A stretch of DNA of 64,000 nt. It comes from an uncultured Pseudomonadales bacterium. GTDB lineage: Bacteria; Pseudomonadota; Gammaproteobacteria; Pseudomonadales; Pseudohongiellaceae. Every line of letters begins with the position of its first letter. Position 1 is the first letter of the stretch. Position numbers and translations under genes: made by a program. The stretch covers positions 1 through 64,000 of the forward strand of contig CALKNV010000038.1 of NCBI GenBank assembly GCA_938091935.1, read 5' to 3'. This document shows positions 1 to 9,123 of the stretch, one piece after another. The notes beneath the pieces were generated by a model. The model had not been told where the DNA came from. It was given only the letters and a program-made list of their open reading frames with translations, and made no database searches.

Positions 1-273
1 ATTAGAGTCACAGGCCCTACCGTTTCGCTGGCAAGGGTAATACCCAAGAATCCGGCTGGCAATGCAGCGACACAGCATCCTCCCGCTAGCCAGGGGTCAG
101 AAAATTCCTGAATAATGTGTCAAATTGCGATCAGTCCCAGAATCAGCGGATTTGTGGCAGCCCTATTCCCATGACAAGGGCCGACGGCTGGGTTAACCTC
201 GGACTGTTGTGAATTGCCTTAGCTCAACGTCACGTTTGAGCCGGGCTCTGGTCAACTTTGTGGGGTAACTAAA

Positions 274-2259
274 ATGATAAAAATCACCCGAATTCTGAAT
301 TTATATTTTTCCCTCGTTGTCATGGCTGCCCTCGCGCTCAGCCTGCCGATTTCGCTCGGTGCTCAGGAGACAATTCAGTGGACGACGCTGGGCAACGACT
401 TTGCCCACACCCGCTCTACGTCAGCCGATCAGATCACGCCGGAAAATTTCGCCGATCTGGAAGTCGCCTGGGAATGGAATGGAGCAAGCTTTGAGGCCCA
501 GAGCGGGCGTTCAACACCAAGCTATATCAATGGCCGACTCTACACTGTGGCTGGTGCGCGCCGTCACGTTGTGGCTATTGATCCCGCTTCGGGCGCCACT
601 ATATGGTCCTACCGTGAGCCTGATACGGGCCGCTGGGAGTACTCCATGCGAGCGGATTACGGCAAAGGCGTTGGCTACGCTAGCATCGATGGCCGCGACG
701 TTATCTATACAATTTCTCCGGGCTTCTTCCTCACAGCATTAGATGCTGAAACCGGCAGACCGCTGGAGGGATTTGGCGAACCTGTGCCAATCGATGGCTT
801 TCCCGAAACCGGTGTTGTCGATCTCTTGAAGGATCTTGGTCACCCCTATGATCCCTATGAGGGCATCCCGCTTGAACGTGGCTATATTACCTCCTCCTCA
901 CCACCCATTGTTGTCAATGATACGATAGTAATCGGTAATTCAGCTGAGCAGGGTTACCACCAGTCCCGAATTGAAAACGTGCCAGGTGACATACTTGGAT
1001 ATGACGCCCGTACCGGCGAATTTAAATGGAAGTTCAACGTCATTCCAAGACCCGGCGAGTTCGGCCACGAGACTTGGGAAAATGATGCTTGGCAGTACAC
1101 CGGTGATATTTCATCCTGGGCGCCAATCTCAGCGGACCCGGAACTAGATCTCATCTATATTCCCACCAATGGTGTCACTATCGACTATTACGGGGGACAT
1201 CATCCGGGAGACAATCTCTACAGCACCAGCCTGATCGCTTTGAACGCATCAACCGGTGAGCGCGCCTGGCACTATCAGTTGGTGCATCATGACATTTGGA
1301 ACTACGACACACCCACTGCGCCCATTCTGTTGGATGTTGAGACTGATCAGGGGCCTACTCCCATCGTTGCTCAGGCCACGAAACAGGGTTATACCTATGT
1401 ATTCAATCGTGAAACCGGAGAACCGGTCTGGCCCATAGAAGAAGTTCCAATGCCGGCTTCCACCGTGCCGGGGGAACAGCTTTCTCCAACTCAGCCAATT
1501 CCCACCAAGCCAGCACCATTTGAATATGTCGGCTCCAGTGAAGATTTATTGGCGGACTTCACGCCTGAGATCAAGCAGCAGGCTCTGGGCGCAGTAGCGG
1601 AATACATAATGGGGCCGGTTTTCAATCCCCCTATTCAAAGAGGCCATCCTTCAGGCAAGATCGCCGCGCTTATGTGCCCCTCGGGCTCGGTAAACATCAC
1701 CCACCCACCAGTCGCAGACCCAGAAAGCGGCGTCATGTATGTCATGTCACGCTACAATTGCGGCAGTCGTTTCCTGGTGACGGGTGAGGAAGCTGACACT
1801 TACTATGAGGCGCCCACCGGCGTGACTCTGTCTCGCTATGCAGCAGCCAGTAACAGCAGACCACCACGACACCCGGCGGGCATTCCAGTCTTCAAGCCAC
1901 CCTATAGCCGCATCACTGCCATAGACATGAACAGCGGTGAGCACCTGTGGTGGATTCCGGCTGGCTACACGCCTGACCGCATCAAGAATCTCCCTGCACT
2001 AGAGGGTGTGGATATCGGCAACACCGGCTCTGGCGCAGTCGGCCAGATGGTGGTTACTGACACCATGCTTGTGTACAGCAATATCACCAGCGACGGTACC
2101 CCGCACCTGTTTGCTCTGGACAAGACCAGCGGCGAGGAAGTGGCTCGGGTAGAAGCGCCGGCCGCCACACGCTATGGCATGAGCTCCTGGGTACACGACG
2201 GCAAGCAATACATCATTCTACAAACCGGCAGCACGCTAACTGCCATGGCGCTACCCTGA
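274..2259 (+). CDS. PQQ-binding-like beta-propeller quinoprotein (alcohol/glucose dehydrogenase-like), exported
   Basis: 661 aa ORF with N-terminal signal peptide (MIKITRILNLYFSLVVMAALALSLPISLGAQ); repeated propeller blades (VVAIDPASGATIWSY, LIALNASTGERAWHYQLVHHDIWNYDTPTAPILLDV, ITAIDMNSGEHLWWIPAG, LFALDKTSGEEVARV). Confidence 0.9.
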   Translation: MIKITRILNLYFSLVVMAALALSLPISLGAQETIQWTTLGNDFAHTRSTSADQITPENFADLEVAWEWNGASFEAQSGRSTPSYINGRLYTVAGARRHVVAIDPASGATIWSYREPDTGRWEYSMRADYGKGVGYASIDGRDVIYTISPGFFLTALDAETGRPLEGFGEPVPIDGFPETGVVDLLKDLGHPYDPYEGIPLERGYITSSSPPIVVNDTIVIGNSAEQGYHQSRIENVPGDILGYDARTGEFKWKFNVIPRPGEFGHETWENDAWQYTGDISSWAPISADPELDLIYIPTNGVTIDYYGGHHPGDNLYSTSLIALNASTGERAWHYQLVHHDIWNYDTPTAPILLDVETDQGPTPIVAQATKQGYTYVFNRETGEPVWPIEEVPMPASTVPGEQLSPTQPIPTKPAPFEYVGSSEDLLADFTPEIKQQALGAVAEYIMGPVFNPPIQRGHPSGKIAALMCPSGSVNITHPPVADPESGVMYVMSRYNCGSRFLVTGEEADTYYEAPTGVTLSRYAAASNSRPPRHPAGIPVFKPPYSRITAIDMNSGEHLWWIPAGYTPDRIKNLPALEGVDIGNTGSGAVGQMVVTDTMLVYSNITSDGTPHLFALDKTSGEEVARVEAPAATRYGMSSWVHDGKQYIILQTGSTLTAMALP

Positions 2260-2311
2260 AGAAGCGCCAAACTTAGCACAGTCAAGACAATAACAATCAC
2301 GGAGAAGATCA

Positions 2312-2965
2312 ATGAAAAAAGCCCTTATATTTACCTCTGCAGCGGTCATTGCCGCTGCCGCTTCAATAACGACGGTGAACTCTCAGCAAAACGAAATGAG
2401 TTTTTTCATCACTAGCGTGGGTTCTGGCAATGGTGCCGATCTCGGTGGACTCGCCGGTGCCGATGCGCACTGTCAGCAATTGGCAGAAGCCGCAGGTTCT
2501 CGCGGAAAAACCTGGCGCGCCTATCTTAGCGCCCACTCTGATGGCAGCTCTCCTGCAGTTGATGCGCGCAACCGTATAGGTTTCGGCCCCTGGTATAATG
2601 TCAATGGTGTGCAGGTCGCCGAGAATATCAATAATCTCCATAGCGCCAGCAACAACCTGAACAAGCAAACCGCGCTGACTGAAAACGGCGACACCGTGAA
2701 TGGCCGTGGCGATTCGCCTAATCAGCACGATATCCTCACTGGCTCAACTCTCGATGGTCGCGAAGTGGAAGATGGCTCTAACCACACCTGCAGTAACTGG
2801 ACCAGCAGTGGTTCTGGCACTGCCCACGTTGGCCATTTCGATCGCACCGGTGGTGGGCAGAATCCAACCTCCTGGAACAGCGCCCACGGCTCCCGAGGCT
2901 GCAGCCAGGAAGATCTGGTAGGCACTGGTGGCAACGGTTATTTCTATTGCTTCGCAATAGATTAG
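2312..2965 (+). CDS. exported lectin-like / endostatin-like fold protein
   Basis: Signal peptide, then FFITSVGSGNGADLGGLAGADAHCQQLAEAAGSRGKTWRAYLS...GRGCSQEDLVGTGGNGYFYCFAID, typical of small secreted proteins annotated as lectin. Confidence 0.7.
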   Translation: MKKALIFTSAAVIAAAASITTVNSQQNEMSFFITSVGSGNGADLGGLAGADAHCQQLAEAAGSRGKTWRAYLSAHSDGSSPAVDARNRIGFGPWYNVNGVQVAENINNLHSASNNLNKQTALTENGDTVNGRGDSPNQHDILTGSTLDGREVEDGSNHTCSNWTSSGSGTAHVGHFDRTGGGQNPTSWNSAHGSRGCSQEDLVGTGGNGYFYCFAID

Positions 2966-2998
2966 TCGACAGACAGGAAACACCAGAAGGAAACAGTT

Positions 2999-3037
2999 AA
3001 AATGGCGCGATCGGTGCGATACCGGTCGCGCCATTTT
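2999..3037 (+). terminator. intrinsic terminator
   Basis: AAATGGCGCGATCGGT-GCGAT-ACCGGTCGCGCCATTTTT; long near-perfect stem followed by a T-run, after the 2965 stop. Confidence 0.9.
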
Positions 3038-3061
3038 TAATGGACGCAATAGTTTGCATAT

Positions 3062-3706
3062 GTGTTGGGAGAAGAGCTCTTGATTAAACTCTATGGATTC
3101 GGGCAATCTCGTTCATTTCGATGTCTCTGGGCGCTGGAAGAAGCGGGTCTACCCTATGAGTATATCGCTGCCAAGCTGCGCACTGATCCGGCCGAACCTG
3201 ACAGCGCCAAGCATCCTGACTATCTGAAGCTAAACGCCCAGGGCAAGGTGCCAACCCTGGTGAACGATGAGCTTGTGCTCACCGAGTCAGTTGCCATTCT
3301 TTATTACATCGCCCGCTGCGCGCCAGAATCCGGCCTGCTGCCCAACGCGAGTATGGACGTATACGCCAGACTCGATGAGTTGGCTTGTTTCGTTCTGGCG
3401 GAACTGGAACAACCCCTTTGGAGCAAGGGCAAGCACATGTTCGCCTTACCTGAGGAGCAGCGCATTCCTGAAATGTTTGAAACAGCAAAATCTGAATTCG
3501 CCAAGGCCGTAAGAACCCTGGATCATCTGCTGCCAGAATCCGAGTTTGCTGTTGGCAACAGCTTCACCCTGGTTGATATTCTGCTGGCACAAACCTTTAA
3601 CTGGGCTATTCGCTTTGAGTTTGAACTGCCCGAGCACTTTGTCGCGTTGCGCAATCGGCACTATGAGAGGCCAGCCGCTAAACGAGCCATGGAGATCGCG
3701 AGCTAG
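3062..3706 (+). CDS. glutathione S-transferase family protein
   Basis: N-terminal IKLYGFGQSRSFRCLWALEEAGLPYEYIAAKL...GKVPTLVNDELVLTESVAILYYIA (GST thioredoxin-fold domain); GTG start in track, TTG at 3080 also possible. Confidence 0.9.
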   Translation: MLGEELLIKLYGFGQSRSFRCLWALEEAGLPYEYIAAKLRTDPAEPDSAKHPDYLKLNAQGKVPTLVNDELVLTESVAILYYIARCAPESGLLPNASMDVYARLDELACFVLAELEQPLWSKGKHMFALPEEQRIPEMFETAKSEFAKAVRTLDHLLPESEFAVGNSFTLVDILLAQTFNWAIRFEFELPEHFVALRNRHYERPAAKRAMEIAS

Positions 3707-3709
3707 GCA

Positions 3710-4774
3710 ATGCAGACTGTGGCCAGAATTACACAAGCCCTGCTCTGGATCGCAATCCCAGCGCTGACTCATGGGCAAGACTTAGCCGCTCAAAGTCGGG
3801 ATAGCCAGCGCGTGACGCCGCAGCAATTGGATTATTATCTGGTCCAGGCCTTCAATGCACCTTCCTCAGCACAGCGCCTGGCCCTCAATCACATTGGCAT
3901 TCAGGGGCAGCAAAGCGCAGAAGGCTTTCTAATCACCAGTGTGCTGGAAAGCTACCCTGCGCACCGGGCTGGCGTGAATCGGGGCGACATTATCACGGCA
4001 GCCAATGGCCAGCCTTTCCACCCGGTAAGAAGCTTCAACCCCAGCTCAGGCTCAAGCGGCGCAAAACACACGACGCCAGTTCCGAGCGAGTTGAGTATTA
4101 ATCGCGGCGGCACCCGTATCACAGCAACCGTTACCCCGATGTTCGAAAACCTGTACGACAGTTTCCGCGCCGCCAGTGCTGCCAGCGTGCAGCAATTTAA
4201 CTCAGGAAACAAAGTAGTCGGCTATGTGCATTTGTGGGCATTGAGTCGCAGCAGCAATGACTTGATCAGCACTCAGCGACTGTTTGAAGAATTAGCGCAA
4301 TGCGACGGCATCATTCTGGACCTGCGAGATAGTTTCGGCTTTGTCGATCGTGAACACCTGGAACTGGCCCTTCCTGCTGGTGCCAGCATAGATATAGATC
4401 GCCCCCTGGGCTGGCTGAAAACCATTACATCAAGCCTCGAAGATCTTCCCGGCGCAGCCTATCGCCGGCCTCTCGCAATACTGGTAAACGCCCGGACACG
4501 AGGAGGTCCAGAGCTATTAGCCCATGAGTTGGGAAAATTAGAGCGCATAGTCACCATGGGCAAGCCTACGCTGGGCCGCATTGGTAGCTATACGCTCGAC
4601 CGGCCCGCCAATACAGCCGATTATCAGCCGGCAACGGAAACCCTTGTCGATGGGGAGGTGTTCGAGGATAGCGGTCTGGCTCCAGAAATAGTCATCGAAT
4701 TTCCGATATTCGAGTCCAGGCGCGACGACCCGCAGTTTGACGCCGCTTTCAATCAGCTGATGGGCGTGATCTAG
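3710..4774 (+). CDS. exported PDZ / S41 tail-specific-protease-like protein, probable pseudopeptidase
   Basis: Signal peptide; PDZ segment (GFLITSVLESYPAHRAGVNRGDIITAANGQPF); S41 fold segments (GYVHLWALS, CDGIILDLRDSFG, PLAILVNARTRGGPELLAHELGKLERIVTMGKPTLG). Confidence 0.75.
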   Translation: MQTVARITQALLWIAIPALTHGQDLAAQSRDSQRVTPQQLDYYLVQAFNAPSSAQRLALNHIGIQGQQSAEGFLITSVLESYPAHRAGVNRGDIITAANGQPFHPVRSFNPSSGSSGAKHTTPVPSELSINRGGTRITATVTPMFENLYDSFRAASAASVQQFNSGNKVVGYVHLWALSRSSNDLISTQRLFEELAQCDGIILDLRDSFGFVDREHLELALPAGASIDIDRPLGWLKTITSSLEDLPGAAYRRPLAILVNARTRGGPELLAHELGKLERIVTMGKPTLGRIGSYTLDRPANTADYQPATETLVDGEVFEDSGLAPEIVIEFPIFESRRDDPQFDAAFNQLMGVI

Positions 4775-4792
4775 CTGCAGGCGCGCGGCAAT

Positions 4793-5554
4793 CTACTCTG
4801 GATTGTCTACCAAGCCAGCCTCGGCGTTATCACCCCACTCCAACTCCCTGTAGTTGAACCCATGTTCCAAGGTTGGTTTGACTACTTGAAAGTAAGGTGA
4901 AAGATCAAAATCTCTGGGCGTAAAGTGTGTGAAGTGGCGCCTATAAAATACCGGCACCTCACCCTCAACTCCAGAATCTTGGCCACGAATTGGCAAGATA
5001 GGATAGTCGATGGATTGAAAAGCCTCAGCAAGCAGAGTAGAGCAGATGGCCCGGGTTGGCTCGCCACTGCCCAGCCCGATCATGGCACGACGATAGCGAT
5101 TCGGTACAGCCGGCTTCTGAATCAGGTAACGCATCAGATCGACCACATTTTTTAAGTCATATTGATGGCCCAACTTGGCCTTCGCGTGGGCGATTAGACT
5201 TTCTTGGTCCTGCTTTGCGAGGGAAACAGGTCGGCAGATCCTCAGATTGAATTTCGAATAGTGCTCAAGGGCAACCAGACGCACGCCATTCTGCAGGTCT
5301 GCTTCCAGCAAATTCGGCTGGCTGGCGCTACCTCCGCGCTCACCCACATACAGGCAGGCATGAGACCACGAGGATTGGGTCAGGTATTTGATGGCGATAC
5401 TGATTCGGGTGCCGCCCTCTACCAGCACCACGTCACCCGGCTGAAGTACGGCTGCGATAGCCTCAATCGAAACAGCGTCGTGACGGCGATACCCGGGTAG
5501 CGTCTTGCTCAGAAACGATGCCAAACGGCTGCCAACTGCGCGTTGAATTCCCAA
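4793..5554 (-). CDS. YiiX-like permuted papain-like / NlpC-P60 superfamily hydrolase
   Basis: LQPGDVVLVEGGTRISIAIKYLTQSSWSHACLYVGE (His motif first) then TRAICSTLLAEAFQSI (Cys motif second), the circularly permuted order. Confidence 0.75.
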   Translation of the reverse strand: MGIQRAVGSRLASFLSKTLPGYRRHDAVSIEAIAAVLQPGDVVLVEGGTRISIAIKYLTQSSWSHACLYVGERGGSASQPNLLEADLQNGVRLVALEHYSKFNLRICRPVSLAKQDQESLIAHAKAKLGHQYDLKNVVDLMRYLIQKPAVPNRYRRAMIGLGSGEPTRAICSTLLAEAFQSIDYPILPIRGQDSGVEGEVPVFYRRHFTHFTPRDFDLSPYFQVVKPTLEHGFNYRELEWGDNAEAGLVDNPE

Positions 5555-5646
5555 TGCAGCTCCTACTTCTAGGCGAATGTGAATCTGGTTATACTCTGGG
5601 CCCCGCAGTGTAATCCAATCTAACTTGCAGCAACAGGAGCATCTAC

Positions 5647-7071
5647 ATGACTACGGCCTACAATAAGTTCTTCATCAACGGCGAATGGATCGAGCCAGAC
5701 CGGCCCACCCTGGAAGTCATCAATCCCGCCACTGAAGAAGCCTTTGCCACTATCGCCATGGGCACGGCAGAGGATGCAGATGCAGCCGCCACAGCGGCAC
5801 GTGCAGCATTTCCCGCCTGGTCCCAGTCCAGCATCGAAGAGCGTAAAACCGTGCTGAGCAATATTATCGCCGGACTCAAGGCCCGCAGCGAAGAGATGGC
5901 CATCGCCATTTCCTCGGAAATGGGCGCGCCGATGGGGCTGTCGAAAACAGCACAGGTAGGCAGCGGTATGGGTCACTTCATGACCGCGCTCAAGATCCTT
6001 GATGGGTTTGAGTTTGAAGAAATCCGTGGCACCACCAAAATTATCAAGGAGCCCGCGGGCGTATGCGGTTTCATTACGCCCTGGAACTGGCCACTCAATC
6101 AGATTGCCTGCAAGGTGGCGCCAGCCATCGCCGCGGGCTGCACAATCGTACTGAAGCCTAGTGAAATAGCACCAGTTAGCGCCTACATCCTGGCTGAAAT
6201 CATCGCTGAGTCGGGGTTACCAGCCGGTGTTTTCAATCTGGTCAACGGTGACGGCCCCTCAGTGGGAGCCGCGATCTCCGCCCACCCTGAAATTGACCTG
6301 GTGTCTTTCACGGGTTCTACCCGCGCCGGTAGGGAAGTCGCCAAGGCGGCAGCCGATGGCATCAAGCGTGTGACTCAGGAGTTAGGAGGAAAATCTGCCA
6401 ATATCATTCTCGATGATGCCGCCGATTTCGGGAAGGCCGTCGCGGGCGGCGTAGCCGGGTGTTTCGGTAACAGCGGACAATCCTGTAACGCGCCGACACG
6501 AATGCTGGTGCCCAAGGCACGCATGGCTGAGGCTATTGAGGTAGCAAAGGTAGCAGCTGCGAAAGCCACAGTGGGAGATCCACAATCGGAAACCACCAGA
6601 CTTGGTCCTGTGGTCAGCGAGATGCAGTACAACAAGATTCAGGGGTTGATAGAGAAAGGCATTGAAGAAGGCGCTGAGTTGATTGCCGGCGGTCCTGGCC
6701 GGCCCGACGGCCTGGACAAGGGTTACTACGTACAGCCAACTGTCTTTGCCAATGTCAGTAACGACATGACAATCGCCCGCGAGGAAATTTTCGGTCCGGT
6801 ACTCTCTATTATTGGCTACGAAGACGAGGCCGATGCCGTGAAGATCGCCAACGACACCGATTACGGCTTGTCTGGATATGTCTCTGGAGAGCCCGCCCAC
6901 GCCCAGGCAGTTGCCCTGCAATTGCGGACTGGAAATGTACACCTGAACGGCGCTGGACCCGATTTCACCGCACCATTCGGTGGTTACAAGCAATCAGGAA
7001 ATGGTCGTGAATGGGGCATAGAAGGGTTTGAGGAATTCCTGGAAACCAAGGCGATCATGGGAGCGGCTTGA
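5647..7071 (+). CDS. aldehyde dehydrogenase family protein
   Basis: 474 aa; FITPWNWPLNQ, VSFTGSTRAGREV, QELGGKSANIIL (Glu), FGNSGQSCNAPTR (catalytic Cys), EEIFGPVLSI. Confidence 0.97.
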   Translation: MTTAYNKFFINGEWIEPDRPTLEVINPATEEAFATIAMGTAEDADAAATAARAAFPAWSQSSIEERKTVLSNIIAGLKARSEEMAIAISSEMGAPMGLSKTAQVGSGMGHFMTALKILDGFEFEEIRGTTKIIKEPAGVCGFITPWNWPLNQIACKVAPAIAAGCTIVLKPSEIAPVSAYILAEIIAESGLPAGVFNLVNGDGPSVGAAISAHPEIDLVSFTGSTRAGREVAKAAADGIKRVTQELGGKSANIILDDAADFGKAVAGGVAGCFGNSGQSCNAPTRMLVPKARMAEAIEVAKVAAAKATVGDPQSETTRLGPVVSEMQYNKIQGLIEKGIEEGAELIAGGPGRPDGLDKGYYVQPTVFANVSNDMTIAREEIFGPVLSIIGYEDEADAVKIANDTDYGLSGYVSGEPAHAQAVALQLRTGNVHLNGAGPDFTAPFGGYKQSGNGREWGIEGFEEFLETKAIMGAA

Positions 7072-7193
7072 AGAGCGGCTGGAGAACCGGCCTGATGCGG
7101 GGATTGGTGAGCTACAAGAGCATGCCAATCCCGGCGTCCGCACTAACACTGAATTGAAAGGCCGAATTGAGAGGCCGAAATAAGAGACTCACT

Positions 7194-7592
7194 ATGAGAG
7201 TACAAAAAGCAGCAATAGACCTGGGAATCATTACCAACAACCTTGAGCCCATGCTCGCCTTCTACGGCGATCTGCTCGAATTAGAAGTTGAGGCGGTAAT
7301 CGATATGCCCGGTGGTGGTGTGATGCATCGCTTTAAGGCTGGTGACAGCATCATCAAAGTTATCGAAACCGATCCCAAGCCGGAAGTGAATGCTGCGCCA
7401 GGCGGCATTCGTGGCGCAACTGGTTACCGCTACTGGACGCTTCATGTGATGGACCTGCCGGGGGCAATGGATAAACTCGAGGCCGCGGGCGTAAAAATCG
7501 TAGTGCCGAGCAAGACTATTCGACCCGGAGTCACGATCGCCATTGTTGCCGATCCTGATGGAAATTGGGTTGAACTGCTCAATAACTCCTGA
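7194..7592 (+). CDS. VOC family (glyoxalase/dioxygenase-fold) protein
   Basis: KAAIDLGIITNNLEPMLAFYGDLLELEVE...GVTIAIVADPDGNWVELLNNS; ATG at 7194 preferred over track start 7167. Confidence 0.88.
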   Translation: MRVQKAAIDLGIITNNLEPMLAFYGDLLELEVEAVIDMPGGGVMHRFKAGDSIIKVIETDPKPEVNAAPGGIRGATGYRYWTLHVMDLPGAMDKLEAAGVKIVVPSKTIRPGVTIAIVADPDGNWVELLNNS

Positions 7593-7726
7593 CCGCCGGA
7601 TCTCAAGCCAAGACCCAAAGCGAGTGGTGCGACAAAGACTTAGCTCAGGAAGCGAGGGGATACTTGTATCTACAGCCATGAGCGCACAGTAAGCAGCCAA
7701 TCCAATCTCGCCATTCTCAAACCAAT

Positions 7727-7753
7727 AAAAAAGGGGCTCATGGCCCCTTTTTA
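7727..7753. terminator. bidirectional intrinsic terminator between convergent genes
   Basis: AAAAAGGGGC-TCATG-GCCCCTTTTT; A-run on one side and T-run on the other. Confidence 0.88.
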
Positions 7754-7772
7754 AAATCCAACAAAAATACGT

Positions 7773-8267
7773 TTACCAGATACTGCGCGCCTTCAAAGGG
7801 ATATCCAGCACGCCTCCATCTGGACGACCCACATGAATAATAAAAGTCTCCGCATCAGGATGACTGTATCCAAGCGTAGACATTCCACCTTCAGTAACCG
7901 CTCTGAATTTCACGCTGTTTGCAGTAATCTCCTCAAGCTCCATGGTCTGGGGACCTTCAGTACGAGACTGAAAACCTGGATCCCACTGCTGGATGTTGAG
8001 CATTAATGAACCATCAACTTCTTCAATGGTGATCATCTCGAACATACTGGTGGCGCCACTGCCGGTCATACGCACCATGGCGGCGATAGAACCGCCTTCA
8101 CTGGCAATCCAATTCTCTTCCAGCTGATTGGGCCCTAGTTGTCCAGCCCAGTTACCTGTCATCCAGTCAAGTTGATCAATAGTCGCGGGAGGCCCGGCGA
8201 ATACCGAAGTATGTAGGATCATGGCAAGGATAAATGAGCCAATTGCGCTCAGATTGAATTTTTTCAT
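7773..8267 (-). CDS. DUF6265-like exported protein
   Basis: Signal peptide; IDQLDWMTGNWAGQLGPNQLEENWIASEGGSIAAMVRMT...MFEMITIEEVDGSLMLNIQQWDPGF. Confidence 0.75.
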   Translation of the reverse strand: MKKFNLSAIGSFILAMILHTSVFAGPPATIDQLDWMTGNWAGQLGPNQLEENWIASEGGSIAAMVRMTGSGATSMFEMITIEEVDGSLMLNIQQWDPGFQSRTEGPQTMELEEITANSVKFRAVTEGGMSTLGYSHPDAETFIIHVGRPDGGVLDIPLKARSIW

Positions 8268-8310
8268 TATTTACTCCACTTTAGAAAATTCGGTTAACTG
8301 TAGTAAGTGT

Positions 8311-9039
8311 TCACTGCGTGGTAATTTTTTGCAGCCAGGCGTCCAAGGACTCCCAGTTCATTCGAAACATATGAGGTGCACTATCCAGAATTGCAGCATC
8401 CAGATCTACGCCAGCATCGGTGAATGCAGCCACAGTTTCGTCAAAGCGATCCGCCCAACCCAATTGATCTTCGCCACCAATTCGCAGATAAACCGGAAAA
8501 CCTGCCAGCGGCTTGTTGTCGAAAGACGATGATGAAATAGCGGGCACCGCTGCTACACCAAGATAGCTATCTGGATTGCGTCGCGCGATTTCCAGTGCCG
8601 AAATGCCACCGTTGGAAATTCCTGCCAATAGCGTTTTTCCTGTCGCCACATCCGGGCGCTGCTGCAGGGCTTCGGCCAGCATGTCGATCTTCTGATTGTT
8701 TTCTATACCGCGGAAGGCACGATTGTTTGGGGACACCGGCACCGCCACCCACCAGCCGCGCTGCGCGAATCCGCTGCCTAACCACATCGAAGTATCCCGG
8801 GATATGGAAGCATTACCAGGTCCTCCCCCCATCAATATCAGCAAGGGGCTAGGCTCGGCGGTTGTCTCTGCGGGCTGCACAATAAACACATTGAGATGGG
8901 TGCCATCGCTCAATTGCACTCTTTCCTGTGCCACTGCCTGCCCCATACCAATCCACAGCACACTGCATAGGATCGCTATCCGCGCGGACTGCAAATGCAT
9001 TCGAAAAAACACACTTGCCTGCAAAGCCTTGCTAATCAT
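8311..9039 (-). CDS. exported alpha/beta-hydrolase
   Basis: LLILMGGGPGNASISRDTSMWLGSGFAQRGW; nucleophile elbow LLAGISNGGISALEIA; terminal His region DSAPHMFRM. Confidence 0.8.
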   Translation of the reverse strand: MISKALQASVFFRMHLQSARIAILCSVLWIGMGQAVAQERVQLSDGTHLNVFIVQPAETTAEPSPLLILMGGGPGNASISRDTSMWLGSGFAQRGWWVAVPVSPNNRAFRGIENNQKIDMLAEALQQRPDVATGKTLLAGISNGGISALEIARRNPDSYLGVAAVPAISSSSFDNKPLAGFPVYLRIGGEDQLGWADRFDETVAAFTDAGVDLDAAILDSAPHMFRMNWESLDAWLQKITTQ

Positions 9040-9123
9040 GCCTATCCTCGAATTGCGGCGTTAAAATTTCGACCCTTCCAAGCGATCGGCATGATCTGAC
9101 TTTTAGCCCGATGCTTCCTGTGC

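Noticed and set aside
1-115. Possible C- or N-terminal fragment of a minus-strand gene at the left edge
   Set aside because: The reverse complement reads DPWLAGGCCVAALPAGFLGITLASETVGPVTLI, membrane-like, but no start codon precedes it in frame before a stop, so it cannot be supported from this window.
6382-6993. 203-codon minus-strand ORF
   Set aside because: Shadow ORF inside the aldehyde dehydrogenase gene; no domain signature.
7151-7176. Imperfect tandem duplication GAATTGAAAGGCC/GAATTGAGAGGCC before the VOC gene
   Set aside because: Only two 13-nt units; too short to distinguish from chance.
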